A stretch of 64,000 nucleotides of DNA from Salegentibacter sp. 24 (GTDB lineage Bacteria > Bacteroidota > Bacteroidia > Flavobacteriales > Flavobacteriaceae), in assembly GCF_004362395.1 (NCBI RefSeq), contig NZ_SNWE01000009.1, positions 62,001 to 126,000 on the forward strand, written 5' to 3'. The position numbers were made by a program, and so were the translations under genes. Below the pieces are notes generated by a model that saw only the letters and a program-made list of their open reading frames with translations, was not told the DNA's origin and did not search any database. How positions within the stretch are numbered: position 1 is the stretch's first letter; each line of letters begins with the position of its first letter. Shown piece by piece: positions 42,496-51,849 of the stretch.

Positions 42496-43251
42496 ATGAC
42501 TATTCCTGAAGGCAAAAAAGTTTATTTTTCCAGCGACAATCATCTTGGAGCGCCTACTCAGGAAGACAGCAGGCCTCGGGAAGTAAAATTTGTAAAATGG
42601 CTGGATGAAATAAAAGAAGACGCCTCTGCTATTTTCCTTTTAGGGGATTTATTCGATTTCTGGTTTGAATATAAACACGCTGTTCCAAAAGGTTTTGTAA
42701 GAGTTTTAGGAAAATTAGCAGAAATTAAAGATAATGGGATCCCTGTTTATTTTTTTGTTGGAAACCACGATTTGTGGATGCACAATTATTTTGAGAAGGA
42801 ACTCAATATTCCTGTATTTCATAAACCAAAAGAATTCCTATTTAACGATAAAACCTTTCTTATAGGTCATGGGGACGGATTAGGTCCAGGAGATCATGGC
42901 TATAAACGGATGAAAAAAGTATTTACCAATCCTTTTTCAAAATGGCTTTACCGTTGGCTGCATCCCGATGTAGGAATTCCATTGGCCCAGTATTTTTCTG
43001 TTAAAAACAAGGCGATTTCTGGAGATGAAGAGCAGAAATTTTTAGGTGAAGAAAAAGAATGGCTTATTCAGTATTGCCGTCGTAAATTAACAGAAAAGCA
43101 CTATGATTATTTTCTCTTTGGGCATCGGCATTTACCGTTGGAAATAGATTTGAACGGCAAATCGACATACATTAATACCGGCGATTGGATCAATTTTTAC
43201 ACCTACGCGGTTTTTGATGGGGAAAAGACAAGTTTAAAAAAGTTAAAATAA
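42496..43251 (+). CDS. lpxH: UDP-2,3-diacylglucosamine diphosphatase
   Basis: LpxH cleaves UDP-diacylglucosamine to lipid X in lipid A synthesis at the inner membrane. The 251-residue product is a calcineurin-like phosphoesterase with D14 and H16 (SSDNHLG), D51 (LLGDLFDFW), N90 and H91 (VGNHDLW), GHGDGLGPGDHG and FGHRHLP. The DFWFEY wording and the length match LpxH in Bacteroidota. It stands alone on the plus strand. A TATCTTTA box at 42469-42476 may be its promoter. Confidence 0.88.
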   Translation: MTIPEGKKVYFSSDNHLGAPTQEDSRPREVKFVKWLDEIKEDASAIFLLGDLFDFWFEYKHAVPKGFVRVLGKLAEIKDNGIPVYFFVGNHDLWMHNYFEKELNIPVFHKPKEFLFNDKTFLIGHGDGLGPGDHGYKRMKKVFTNPFSKWLYRWLHPDVGIPLAQYFSVKNKAISGDEEQKFLGEEKEWLIQYCRRKLTEKHYDYFLFGHRHLPLEIDLNGKSTYINTGDWINFYTYAVFDGEKTSLKKLK

Positions 43252-43364
43252 TAAAGAAGTACTTTCTGAAATTGGAGCAACAGACTGCAATCTTAAGGAG
43301 TTTATTTTAAATTTTCTAAAATTAAGCTTTAATGTTAAAATTTGGCCTACTTATAAGTTACAAG

Positions 43365-43420
43365 TATGCCAATACTTACTTGCAGAGTTCGAACATTACT
43401 TTTTAACGCCACTTGGCATA
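43365..43420. repeat. Inverted repeat in the lpxH downstream gap
   Basis: TATGCCAA (43365-43372) is perfectly inverted at 43413-43420, with 40 bases between. It lies in the gap between lpxH and a small minus-strand ORF. It may help end transcription or be chance; no T run follows. Confidence 0.3.
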
Positions 43421-43443
43421 AAAGACTAAATCAAACGTGTTAC

Positions 43444-43593
43444 TCAGTATTTTTTTGCAACAATAGAGCAAAATTTCATTTCTCCCTTATTGTATAATAC
43501 ATCAAAGTACTTTAAAGCCAACCCTTTGTTTTTAACCTTTGCCATAATCGGAGTAAACATTTTTTTTACAAAATCGTTTAATTCTTGCCACAT
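43444..43593 (-). CDS. Possible 49-residue basic protein overlapping the upstream gene
   Basis: An ORF from ATG 43593 to TGA 43444 encodes MWQELNDFVKKM and then a Lys-rich stretch (KVKNKGLALKYFDVLYNKG) ending KKY. It overlaps the end of the 124-residue gene by 16 bases in another frame, with a GGAGGA-like purine run just upstream of the ATG, a rare hint of a Shine-Dalgarno site here. Composition looks protein-like, but no family is recognised, and an ORF this short could be chance. Confidence 0.4.
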   Translation of the reverse strand: MWQELNDFVKKMFTPIMAKVKNKGLALKYFDVLYNKGEMKFCSIVAKKY

Positions 43594-43952
43594 CCGTTTA
43601 TATAATCCTCCAGTTTCAATTTAAATAAAGTCCCTTCTATTAAATCGGAAATTTGTTCTAGTTCCTGAAAGCTCACGGCGAAATCCATTTTTTCAAGTGG
43701 AGACCTCAATAAGATATTTCTGCAGGATTTAGATTTCCTGCAGTTGGTGCAATTATAATATTTAGCAGTTTGGATATTCTTGGAAAAATACTGAATTTCT
43801 TCAGGTAAGAGATAAAAACCCATGTCCTTAAACACCATTTGAATCCTTTTAGAATCAGTATTGGGAATACTATTTTTCCACCGAAATGCAATCCCAAGAT
43901 TGTTATGATAGACTATTGCAACATCTTCCATTTTAAAAAACAGTTTGCCCAA
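43578..43952 (-). CDS. Small uncharacterised protein with cysteine cluster
   Basis: This 124-residue protein is not one I can name. The N-terminal half (VYHNNLGIAFRW, then MGFYLLPEEIQYFSKNI) loosely resembles the DUF6686-like small flavobacterial proteins. A cluster C68-x2-C71-x5-C77 (YNCTNCRKSKSCRN) could bind metal, with a further Cys at 121. Start may be ATG 43952 or the inner ATG seven codons later (MEDVAIVYH). It is upstream of the 49-residue ORF on the same strand and 41 bases after recJ runs in from the same direction. Confidence 0.6.
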   Translation of the reverse strand: MGKLFFKMEDVAIVYHNNLGIAFRWKNSIPNTDSKRIQMVFKDMGFYLLPEEIQYFSKNIQTAKYYNCTNCRKSKSCRNILLRSPLEKMDFAVSFQELEQISDLIEGTLFKLKLEDYINGCGKN

Positions 43953-43993
43953 ATATAATATTATTATTTAAAATGAATCTAAATAGAGGAAGT

Positions 43994-45688
43994 TTATTCA
44001 CTAATATCTTTTAATTTTAACTGAATGGAAACATTCCCATTCCATTCATTTTCATCTAAAGAATAGACGGCTTTAAAGCATTTACTCTCTTTAATTATTT
44101 CGAATTTTTCTCCTAAGCCGAAACCGATCGTATCAAATATACCAGACTTTCCTTTTTGGGTAACCTGGCATTTTAAATGGTCTTTTTCGACACCAACGCA
44201 TTTTCCATAACCGGTATCGGTAAGATATTGGGACATAAAAACCGGGGTCATATTCCCGGGCCCAAAGGGAGCGAATTGTTTTAAAATCCGGAAAAATTTC
44301 GGCGTAATTTCCTCCAGGTCAATTTCGGCATCAACGGAAATTTCAGGAATTAGCAGACGTCTATCCATAGTTTCAGAAACCACGGATTCAAACTTAGTTT
44401 TAAAATTCTCATATTCCGATACTTTTAATGTAAGCCCCGCTGCATATTTATGTCCCCCAAACTGCTCAATATGTTCTTTACAGGCCTCCAATGCATTATA
44501 CACATCGAATCCTTTCACCGAACGTGCGGAAGCGGCAAGGTCTGCCCCGCTTTTTGTAAAGACAAGAGTTGGGCGGTAATAGGTTTCTATAAGACGAGAA
44601 GCGACAATGCCAATTACGCCCTTATGCCAGGTCTCTCGATAAACTACCGTGGTATTTTTTTTCTGTTCTTTTAAATCTTCAATTTGTGCGAGAGCTTCAA
44701 TTGTAATCTCTTTATCGGTAGATCTTCTCTCCTCATTAAAACTCTCAATTTCAGCAGCCAATTTAATTGCAACAGCCTGGTCTTCCTCGGTAAGTAAATC
44801 TACTGCGTGAAGGCCATGTTTCATCCTTCCTGCTGCATTGATAAGCGGCGCTAGGATAAAAATTAGGTCACTACTAGTGAATTTCTGCTTTTTTACTCTG
44901 GATAGAATCGCCTTAAACCCCATTCTTGGAGCTACATTGATCACATTTAATCCATGATAGGCCAGAATCCTATTTTCACCAGTCATAGGGACCATATCGG
45001 CACCAATTGCCGTGGCTACAAGATCAAGATATGGAAGTAAAACTTCCGGGGCTCCCCCTCTTTTGGTATTAATTGCTTGTATTAATTTAAACCCGACACC
45101 GCAACCACAGAGCTCCTTGTAAGGGTATTCACAATCTTCACGCTTGGGATCCAGAACCGCAACGGCTTGTGGAATGGTGATTCCGGGACGGTGATGATCG
45201 CAAATTATAAAATCAATGCCTTTTTCAGCCGCATAAATTACTTTGTCAATGGCTTTAATTCCGCAATCCAGAGCAATAATCAATGAAATTTCATTATCTG
45301 CCGCAAAATCAATTCCCTGGTAAGATACGCCATATCCTTCAGCATATCTGTCAGGAATGTAAGTTGCTACATTTGGGGTAAGGGTTTTTAGGAAGGAAGA
45401 CATCAAGGCGACACTTGTGGTTCCATCTACATCATAATCCCCATAAACCATAATTTTCTCTTCGAAAGCGATCGCTTGTTGAATTCGTTTTACAGCCATC
45501 CTCATATCTTTCATTAAATATGGATCATGAAGATCATCCAAACTGGGTCTAAAAAATTTTTTTGCGGCTTCAAAAGTATCGATACCTCGCTGAATCAAAA
45601 GCGTAGCTATAATTGGCGTAACGCCTAATTCCCCGGCAAGTTTATTCACAACCAAAGAATCAGGTTCAGGTTTTAAAGTCCAGCGCAT
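43994..45688 (-). CDS. recJ: Single-stranded-DNA-specific exonuclease RecJ
   Basis: RecJ degrades single-stranded DNA 5' to 3' in recombination and mismatch repair. The 564-residue product has the DHH phosphoesterase motifs: D84, D86 and D88 (YGDYDVDGTTS), DHH 163-165 (ICDHHRPG), and the DHHA1 region INAAGRMKHG, then FGGHKYAAGLT and a C-terminal OB-like domain. Length is normal. A promoter with both elements lies just upstream. It is divergent from ade. Confidence 0.95.
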   Translation of the reverse strand: MRWTLKPEPDSLVVNKLAGELGVTPIIATLLIQRGIDTFEAAKKFFRPSLDDLHDPYLMKDMRMAVKRIQQAIAFEEKIMVYGDYDVDGTTSVALMSSFLKTLTPNVATYIPDRYAEGYGVSYQGIDFAADNEISLIIALDCGIKAIDKVIYAAEKGIDFIICDHHRPGITIPQAVAVLDPKREDCEYPYKELCGCGVGFKLIQAINTKRGGAPEVLLPYLDLVATAIGADMVPMTGENRILAYHGLNVINVAPRMGFKAILSRVKKQKFTSSDLIFILAPLINAAGRMKHGLHAVDLLTEEDQAVAIKLAAEIESFNEERRSTDKEITIEALAQIEDLKEQKKNTTVVYRETWHKGVIGIVASRLIETYYRPTLVFTKSGADLAASARSVKGFDVYNALEACKEHIEQFGGHKYAAGLTLKVSEYENFKTKFESVVSETMDRRLLIPEISVDAEIDLEEITPKFFRILKQFAPFGPGNMTPVFMSQYLTDTGYGKCVGVEKDHLKCQVTQKGKSGIFDTIGFGLGEKFEIIKESKCFKAVYSLDENEWNGNVSIQLKLKDISE

Positions 45689-45700
45689 TTAATTTTTTTT

Positions 45701-45729
45701 CAAAAATACATATAGTATTCCAATCCCAA
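45701..45729 (-). promoter_or_regulatory. Promoter of recJ
   Basis: On the minus strand TTG (45727-45729), 18 bases, then TATTTTTG (45701-45708), a full -7 match ending 12 bases before the recJ ATG. Confidence 0.6.
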
Positions 45730-45874
45730 TAAGAGAGATTTGACTAAAACCCACTTCCAAAATAATTCGGGCAATTAATTATATTCCTTAATTTCACACT
45801 ATAAAATCAGCCTGGTGCTGAACATAAAAAATAAGAAGACATTGGCTAAATATTAACCTGGGAAAAATTATAAA

Positions 45875-47506
45875 ATGGTGAAAATTATACAGGGACAGCT
45901 CGTAGATATTAAAAATAGAAACATCTTCTCTGCACAGATCAGCATCGAACACGGAAAAATAACAAAGATTGAGGAAAAACAGCACGATGTAAAAAACTAT
46001 CTAATGCCGGGATTCATCGATGCGCATATACATATTGAAAGTTCTATGCTGGTCCCTTCTGAGTTTGCAAGATTGGCAGTAGTTCACGGGACGGTAGCCA
46101 CTGTTTCAGATCCTCATGAAATTGCTAATATTCTCGGAAAAGAAGGGGTTAAGTTTATGATTGAAAATGGAAATAAAAGCCCCCTTAAATTCAATTTTGG
46201 TGCGCCCTCCTGTGTTCCCGCAACAAATTTTGAAACCTCCGGAGCGGTTATTAATTCTGATGATATTAAAGAGCTCCTTGCGTATCCAGAAATTAAATAC
46301 CTGGCCGAAATGATGAATTACCCCGGGGTGATTTTTAAAGATGAAGAAGTGACCAAAAAAATCGACTGGGCCAAACATTTTAGTAAACCTATTGATGGAC
46401 ACGCTCCCGGTTTACGTGGGGAAGAAGTAAAAAAATATGCTAAAGCCGGAATTTCTACAGATCATGAATGCTATACCTATGAAGAATCTGAAGAAAAAAT
46501 TGGTTTAGGGATGAAAGTCATCATCCGGGAAGGTAGTGCGGCTAAAAATTTTGAAGCACTTATCGATTTGCTTCCCAAACATCACGAAAATTTAATGTTC
46601 TGTTCAGACGATAAGCATCCTGACGATCTAGTTGAAGGACACATCAATCAGCTTTGTGCTCGCGCTGTTGCCAAAGGTTTTGATGTTTTCAAAGTTCTGG
46701 AAGTGGCATGTATAAATCCTATAAAACATTATCATTTGGAAGTTGGCCAATTAAAGGTTGGTGATCCTGCCGATTTTATTGTCGTAAAGGATTTAACGCA
46801 ATTTGATGTGCTACAAACTTATATTGAAGGAGAATTGCTTGCCCAAAATGGCAAGTCTCTTATACAAGCTTCTGCATTTGAGAAACCAAATAATTTTAAT
46901 ACCTCTATTAAAAAACCAGGAGATTTTAATGTAAAAGCGAGCGCTAAGAGGGTAAAAGTAATAGAGGCTGTGGATGGAGAACTTTTCACTAACGAACTTC
47001 AGCTAAAAGCCTTGGAAAAAAATGGAAATCTCGTTTCCGATATCGAAAATGATATTTTAAAAATCACCGTAGTAAACCGGTATGAAGACCAGCCCCCGGC
47101 CATGGCTTTTATAAAGAATTTTGGACTAAAAAAAGGAGCCATAGCTAGCTCTGTAGCGCACGATTCTCATAATATTATCGCTGTTGGAATATCGGATGAA
47201 GAAATTTGTAATGCAGTAAACCTCATCATAAAGCATAAAGGCGGAATATGCAGCGTGAATAAAAATGTTCATAAAGTGCTCCCCCTACCAATTGCAGGAA
47301 TTATTAGTGAAAAAGATGGTTGGGAAACCGGAAAATTATACCAGGAAATTGATAAAATGGCAAAAGATTTAGGCAGCACTTTAAAAGCTCCGTTTATGAC
47401 GCTTTCTTTTATGGCGCTCCTGGTAATTCCTGATTTAAAACTCTCGGATAAAGGTTTATTCAGTGGAAAAAAATTTGATTTTGTCGATTTGGTAGACCCG
47501 AATTAG
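45875..47506 (+). CDS. ade: Adenine deaminase
   Basis: Ade converts adenine to hypoxanthine in purine salvage. The 543-residue product has the amidohydrolase metal motif H51-x-H53 ([16 protein letters not shown]), [23 protein letters not shown] and the C-terminal domain block [15 protein letters not shown] with GGICSV, typical of the Ade family. Length is normal. It has no obvious operon partner. It converges with rsmI across a 52-base gap. Confidence 0.93.
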   Translation: MVKIIQGQLVDIKNRNIFSAQISIEHGKITKIEEKQHDVKNYLMPGFIDAHIHIESSMLVPSEFARLAVVHGTVATVSDPHEIANILGKEGVKFMIENGNKSPLKFNFGAPSCVPATNFETSGAVINSDDIKELLAYPEIKYLAEMMNYPGVIFKDEEVTKKIDWAKHFSKPIDGHAPGLRGEEVKKYAKAGISTDHECYTYEESEEKIGLGMKVIIREGSAAKNFEALIDLLPKHHENLMFCSDDKHPDDLVEGHINQLCARAVAKGFDVFKVLEVACINPIKHYHLEVGQLKVGDPADFIVVKDLTQFDVLQTYIEGELLAQNGKSLIQASAFEKPNNFNTSIKKPGDFNVKASAKRVKVIEAVDGELFTNELQLKALEKNGNLVSDIENDILKITVVNRYEDQPPAMAFIKNFGLKKGAIASSVAHDSHNIIAVGISDEEICNAVNLIIKHKGGICSVNKNVHKVLPLPIAGIISEKDGWETGKLYQEIDKMAKDLGSTLKAPFMTLSFMALLVIPDLKLSDKGLFSGKKFDFVDLVDPN

Positions 47507-47509
47507 TAT

Positions 47510-47533
47510 TCAGTTTATTCTAGTCTAAACTGA
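47510..47533. terminator. Possible terminator between ade and rsmI
   Basis: TCAGTTTA (47510-47517) pairs with TAAACTGA (47526-47533) around an eight-base loop between two convergent genes. T runs are weak, so the call rests on place and pairing. Confidence 0.45.
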
Positions 47534-47558
47534 TACTTCAAAAAGAATGATTATCAAT

Positions 47559-48236
47559 TTACTTTGATTTTCCCTCTACTACAATAACAATTTCACCCTT
47601 GGGTGGCTTTTGAGTGTAATGCTGAAGTACTTCAGCCATAGTTCCCCGACGTGTTTCTTCGTGAAGTTTTGTGATCTCCCTGGAAACTGATACCAGACGG
47701 TCTTGGCCAAAATATTCCATGAAATGCTTTAATGTTTTAAGCAATTTATGCGGTGATTCATAAAAAATCATGGTTCTGGTTTCCTGGGCAAGTAAATTCA
47801 ATCGAGTTTGCCTGCCTTTTTTTACTGGTAAAAATCCCTCAAAAATAAACTTATCATTCGGGAATCCACTGTTTACTAAAGCAGGAACAAAAGCTGTAGC
47901 TCCCGGTAGGCAATCTACTTCAATGCTTGCCTGCACACAGGCCCGTGTCAACAAAAAACCTGGATCGGAAATTGCTGGAGTTCCCGCATCACTTATGAGG
48001 GCCATATTTTCACCATTTTTAATACGCTCAACAATGCTCTCTACCGTCTTATGCTCGTTGTGCATATGATGACTTTGCATGGGAGTACTAATTTCATAAT
48101 GCTTTAGAAGCTTCCCACTGGTTCGAGTGTCTTCGGCAAGGATAGTATTAACCTCTTTTAGTACTTTTACGGCCCTAAAAGTCATATCCTCTAAATTGCC
48201 TATTGGAGTGGGTACCAGGAATAATTTCCCCATCAT
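47559..48236 (-). CDS. rsmI: 16S rRNA (cytidine(1402)-2'-O)-methyltransferase
   Basis: RsmI methylates the ribose of C1402 in the ribosomal decoding centre. The 225-residue product has the signature LFLVPTPIGNLEDMTFRA, AEDTRTSGKLL, ISDAGTPAISDPGF and GATAFVPALVNSGFP, in the order of the tetrapyrrole-methylase-like family. It lies eight bases downstream of a Bacteroidota-specific gene and is probably co-transcribed. Two Met codons stand at the start; either may be used. Confidence 0.94.
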   Translation of the reverse strand: MMGKLFLVPTPIGNLEDMTFRAVKVLKEVNTILAEDTRTSGKLLKHYEISTPMQSHHMHNEHKTVESIVERIKNGENMALISDAGTPAISDPGFLLTRACVQASIEVDCLPGATAFVPALVNSGFPNDKFIFEGFLPVKKGRQTRLNLLAQETRTMIFYESPHKLLKTLKHFMEYFGQDRLVSVSREITKLHEETRRGTMAEVLQHYTQKPPKGEIVIVVEGKSK

Positions 48237-48244
48237 GAATCGAT

Positions 48245-49039
48245 TTAACTATGGAATTTATTTTCTACTTTTTCCATAAATCGTTGTTCATAATCTTCTT
48301 TTCCCTCCCAGTGATTATAATCTGGTTTTACTACCAACTGGATGAACTTTTGAGCTTCATTTAATGAGCTAAAAGTATTTAACTGAGAAAGTACTCGGTT
48401 ATAATCGGAAGAATTCCCATCAAAAAGATTTTTTATAAAGGAAAGACGTTCGTTGAGTCCAATATTGATTCCTTTTTTCAACCTGTCGTTTACAGATCTT
48501 GGCTTTTGGTCTTTCTGCCGATTATTTAAAGGTTCAAAATCAGGAAGATTATCATAGTCGACCCCAATATTGCTAAAATCGTTTTTGGCCGCTTCGTTTT
48601 TTGGCTGTTCAGGCTCTTCTTTTACTTCGGGCGCCTGTTGTTTAACTGGTGGAGCCTGAGGTTTGGGGTTTGCCTGTTCAATAAGTTCGTCTACACGCTC
48701 AGATTCTGCAGGCATTTGCGCAACAATATCTTTGATCTTCTCCGTATTGGGCTCTGTTATGGCGTCAGCATCTTCGCGATATTCGGTACCATCAGGTGCG
48801 TATTGGTCACTTTCTTGCCCTACCGGGGCCTTATGCAGGTTTTTATTTTCAAGCTTTGGAGTCGGTATAACTTCAGGAGCTTCAAATGCTTGTAGGTTTT
48901 GCTCGGTAAAATTCAATATAGAAAGTTGCTCATACAAGCTCGCCGCTTTAATTTTAAGCGCCTTGGTATCCAGTTTATCCTTTTCAGAAATTATTTCTGC
49001 GGCAAGTTTTACCAGCTCTTCTTTAAGTTTATTTTTCAT
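48245..49039 (-). CDS. Conserved flavobacterial protein of unknown function
   Basis: The 264-residue product has three parts: an N-terminal charged helical segment (residues 1-50), a long disordered middle rich in Pro, Glu and Gln (about 55-165), and a compact C-terminal domain (about 190-262). That domain starts GINIGLNERLSFIKNLF and ends with DYEQRFMEKVENKF. The C-terminal part looks conserved and the middle does not. There is no signal peptide. It precedes rsmI by eight bases. I know no function; the form suggests a scaffold or binding protein. Confidence 0.72.
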   Translation of the reverse strand: MKNKLKEELVKLAAEIISEKDKLDTKALKIKAASLYEQLSILNFTEQNLQAFEAPEVIPTPKLENKNLHKAPVGQESDQYAPDGTEYREDADAITEPNTEKIKDIVAQMPAESERVDELIEQANPKPQAPPVKQQAPEVKEEPEQPKNEAAKNDFSNIGVDYDNLPDFEPLNNRQKDQKPRSVNDRLKKGINIGLNERLSFIKNLFDGNSSDYNRVLSQLNTFSSLNEAQKFIQLVVKPDYNHWEGKEDYEQRFMEKVENKFHS

Positions 49040-49142
49040 TTTTCAGCAATATTTATGAACCCAATTTTTATTTTAAAGCCTCTTTTAATATTTAAATTAA
49101 ACTCCTACAAAAAAAATGCCTCACTCACTAAATGAGATTTAA

Positions 49143-49171
49143 AATATTTTGACCAGTAGGTCGAAAATATT
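49143..49171. promoter_or_regulatory. Long palindrome, possible TetR-type operator or hairpin
   Basis: AATATTTTGACC (49143-49154) and 49159-49171 form a 12-bp inverted repeat with a single-base bulge around AGTA. The GACC-N4-GGTC centre is typical of TetR-family operators. A run of T residues follows on the plus strand, so a terminator is the alternative. It lies between the divergent genes at 49039 and 49321. Confidence 0.5.
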
Positions 49172-49260
49172 ATTTTTTTCGCCATCCTGCTATGTAAATT
49201 TGCCTGTAAGTAGTTTAATAACTTTAGCGGTCAGCAACTGTTAATGGCTTGTATTTTTAA

Positions 49261-49268
49261 TAAATTTG
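49261..49268 (+). promoter_or_regulatory. -7 box of the tdk-alr unit
   Basis: TAAATTTG is a full match, 52 bases before the tdk ATG. A second full match TAAATTTG lies at 49195-49202, 24 bases after the palindrome at 49143-49171, so two start points are possible. Confidence 0.5.
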
Positions 49269-49320
49269 TTCCACCTTTATCAAAAAGAGTAAGTTCCCAT
49301 TTCGATTTGAAAATTACAAA

Positions 49321-49968
49321 ATGTTTCTCGAAAATACAGTAAATCACGAAGAGCAATTTGGCTGGATTGAAGTTATTTGCGGCAGTATGTTCTCTGGCAA
49401 GACTGAGGAGCTAATACGTCGCTTAAAAAGAGCTCAATTCGCCAAACAGACGGTAGAAATTTTTAAACCTGCCATAGACACTCGTTATGACAAGGAAATG
49501 GTGGTCTCCCATGATTCGAATGAAATTAGGTCGACACCAGTACCATCGGCTTCGAATATTAGGATTCTCGCCGACGGTTGCGATGTAGTGGGAATTGACG
49601 AAGCCCAGTTTTTTGATGATGAAATTGTTACCGTATGTAACGATTTGGCTAACCGTGGAGTTCGGGTAATTGTTGCCGGCCTTGATATGGATTTCAAAGG
49701 TAACCCATTTGGTCCGATGCCGTACCTTATGGCTACTGCTGAGTATGTAACTAAGGTTCATGCGGTTTGTACGCGCACAGGCAATCTGGCTCAGTTTAGC
49801 TACCGGAAAGCCATTAACGACGATCTTGTTTTTCTAGGCGAGAATGAAGAATATGAACCGCTAAGCCGTGGTGCCTATTACAAGGCAATGCTTAGAGAAA
49901 GAGTTAAGAAATTAGACGTGAATGATGCAGAAGAACTCCACCCAAATTTAAAGAAAAAGAATGCCTAA
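49321..49968 (+). CDS. tdk: Thymidine kinase, zinc site degenerate
   Basis: TK1-type kinase that phosphorylates thymidine in salvage. The 215-residue product has P-loop GSMFSGKT (21-28), [11 protein letters not shown] (with base E94) and the lasso region. Of the four zinc cysteines of TK1 enzymes only C150 remains: the second is T153 (VCTRTGN) and the last pair is replaced (PLSRGAYY, S182). The fold must therefore be held without zinc, or by other means. It overlaps alr by eight bases. Confidence 0.92.
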   Translation: MFLENTVNHEEQFGWIEVICGSMFSGKTEELIRRLKRAQFAKQTVEIFKPAIDTRYDKEMVVSHDSNEIRSTPVPSASNIRILADGCDVVGIDEAQFFDDEIVTVCNDLANRGVRVIVAGLDMDFKGNPFGPMPYLMATAEYVTKVHAVCTRTGNLAQFSYRKAINDDLVFLGENEEYEPLSRGAYYKAMLRERVKKLDVNDAEELHPNLKKKNA

Positions 49969-51067
49969 AGCAGAAGAAACCGTTCTGGAAATAGATCTAA
50001 ACGCACTTGTCCATAATTTTAAAACTTTAAAATCGCAGTTATCACCCGGGGTTAAATTTATGTCGGTTATAAAAGCTTATGCATATGGGAATGATTCTGT
50101 AGCAATAGCCAAAAAACTGGATGAACTGGGTACCGATTATTTCGCTGTTGCTTATACTGAAGAAGGTATTAGACTGCGTAAGGCAGGGATTAGCAAACCT
50201 ATTTTAATATTACATCCTCAGCCAATAAATTATGCTGCGATTATAGAAAATTGCCTAGAACCTAATTTGTATAGTCCTAGAACGCTACAGCTTTTTATAG
50301 AAGCCGCTGAAAAACGAGATCAGAAAGATTATCCTATTCATTTAAAATTCAATACGGGAATGAATCGTCTTGGGTTTACCCAAGAAAATTCTCATCATAT
50401 TCCTGAGAAATTAGAAAATACAAAATCGGTAAAAGTAGCCTCAGTCTTTTCACATTTAGCAGCCAGTGAGGATTGGAAGGAAAGGGAATTTACCTTATCC
50501 CAAATTTATATATTCAAGGATTTAGTTGGCAAACTATTGGATCAAGTAGGATATGAACCACTTTTACATCTCTGTAATACTTCGGCTATCTTCAATTATC
50601 CTTCAGCAACTTTTTCTATGGTAAGAAGTGGCCTGGGCCTTTATGGTTTCGCTAACGATGCTATTTTGGACAAAAAATTAAAACCGGTTGGCACCCTTAA
50701 AACACTGATTTCTCAAATTCAGAATTTAAAACAAGGAGATACGGTTGGTTACGGCCGTGCTTTTATAGCTGAAGAACCTACCAGAATTGCGACACTTCCT
50801 ATAGGCCACGCTGATGGTATTAAACGAATTTATGGTCACGGAAAAGCCGGTGTTTTTGTAAATGGTTTATTTGCACCGATAGTGGGAAATGTTTGTATGG
50901 ACATTATTATGATAGACGTCACTAAAATTGAATGTAAAGAGGGGGATGAAGTAATTATTTTTGGAGGTCCCCAACACGTAACAAAACTTGCCGCTGATGG
51001 AGGGACAGTTTCCTATGAACTTATTACCGGGGTTTCCCAAAGGGTAAAACGTGTAATTATCCAGTGA
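49961..51067 (+). CDS. alr: Alanine racemase
   Basis: Alr makes D-alanine for peptidoglycan with PLP. The 368-residue product has the PLP lysine K38 in [10 protein letters not shown], the barrel motif [18 protein letters not shown] and the second catalytic base Tyr in VGYGRAF. The ATG lies inside the end of tdk (eight-base overlap), so the two are translated together. Some relatives are fused to MurF; this one is not. Confidence 0.95.
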   Translation: MPKAEETVLEIDLNALVHNFKTLKSQLSPGVKFMSVIKAYAYGNDSVAIAKKLDELGTDYFAVAYTEEGIRLRKAGISKPILILHPQPINYAAIIENCLEPNLYSPRTLQLFIEAAEKRDQKDYPIHLKFNTGMNRLGFTQENSHHIPEKLENTKSVKVASVFSHLAASEDWKEREFTLSQIYIFKDLVGKLLDQVGYEPLLHLCNTSAIFNYPSATFSMVRSGLGLYGFANDAILDKKLKPVGTLKTLISQIQNLKQGDTVGYGRAFIAEEPTRIATLPIGHADGIKRIYGHGKAGVFVNGLFAPIVGNVCMDIIMIDVTKIECKEGDEVIIFGGPQHVTKLAADGGTVSYELITGVSQRVKRVIIQ

Positions 51068-51142
51068 TTTTATTTTGCTGTAAAATTCGTTTTTAAATTT
51101 TGTGTAAATTAGTCTGGTTCTAATTAATCAACCCAATTTATC

Positions 51143-51577
51143 ATGAGTTTTATCAAAGATTTCAAAGCTTTCTTACTTAAAGGCGACATCATAGCACTGG
51201 CTACAGCAGTAGTGATTGGTGCTGCTTTTAATAAGATTATTGCCTCTGTAGTTGCAGATGTAATAATGCCTATTATTGGTCTAATTACCGGGGGTACCGC
51301 TTTTACCAAAAAATTTATTTCTTTAGATGGCGTTTCTTACGATACCCTTGAAGCCGCTAGAGAAGCAGAAGCGGCAGTAATTACCTACGGAAATTTATTA
51401 GACACTATTATTAATTTTATAATCGTCGGCTTTTTCATATTTTTGATATTGAGGGCATACGAAAAGACGAAAAAAGAAAAAGAAGCACCAAAATTGGTGG
51501 AACCAAAAGGTCCAAGCCAGGAAGAATTGCTTACTCAAATTAGAGATGAGCTGAAAAAACAGCGCAATACGCCGTAA
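51143..51577 (+). CDS. mscL: Large-conductance mechanosensitive channel
   Basis: MscL opens under membrane tension and releases solutes in sudden dilution. The 144-residue product has the N-terminal amphipathic [15 protein letters not shown], first helix from [20 protein letters not shown], a loop, a second helix ([20 protein letters not shown]) and a charged cytoplasmic end. Length is normal. It lies 76 bases after alr and has a strong terminator behind it. Confidence 0.95.
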   Translation: MSFIKDFKAFLLKGDIIALATAVVIGAAFNKIIASVVADVIMPIIGLITGGTAFTKKFISLDGVSYDTLEAAREAEAAVITYGNLLDTIINFIIVGFFIFLILRAYEKTKKEKEAPKLVEPKGPSQEELLTQIRDELKKQRNTP

Positions 51578-51640
51578 AATCATTAAAATTAAGAGCACCG
51601 CTATACTGCTCATTTATTGAATAAATCGCAATTAAACCAA

Positions 51641-51670
51641 ACCCCACAGTTTCCTGTGGGGTCTTTTTTT
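51641..51670 (+). terminator. Terminator of mscL
   Basis: ACCCCACAG (51641-51649) pairs with CTGTGGGGT (51654-51662) around a four-base loop, followed by a T run. Confidence 0.88.
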
Positions 51671-51752
51671 AACGAAAAACACCAATTAGTTTAAAAACAA
51701 TAATTCTTTAGAATTTTAAGTCCTGAAAGTGGGCTAGTTAAGTTCAGGTCAA

Positions 51753-51760
51753 TAAATTTG
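51753..51760 (+). promoter_or_regulatory. -7 box of asd
   Basis: TAAATTTG is a full match to TAnnTTTG. It would give a leader of about 83 bases before the asd ATG, long enough for control; a small inverted repeat (TATGC-N4-GCATA) lies in it. Confidence 0.5.
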
Positions 51761-51849
51761 CGGCTGGCTTTTATGAACTTTTAAATTGATTTCCATCATA
51801 TCGTATGCTAATGCATAACCCAAGTGTGGAAATACTAAAATAAATTATT

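Noticed and set aside
43365-43425. Integron attC-like or tRNA-like structure suggested by TTCGAA and flanking inverted repeats
   Set aside because: The required core sites of attC and the arms of a tRNA cloverleaf are not present.
48663-49058. 131-codon plus-strand ORF rich in Ser
   Set aside because: It is antisense to the conserved unknown protein at 48245-49039; its Ser-rich composition comes from reading Glu/Lys-rich codons backwards.
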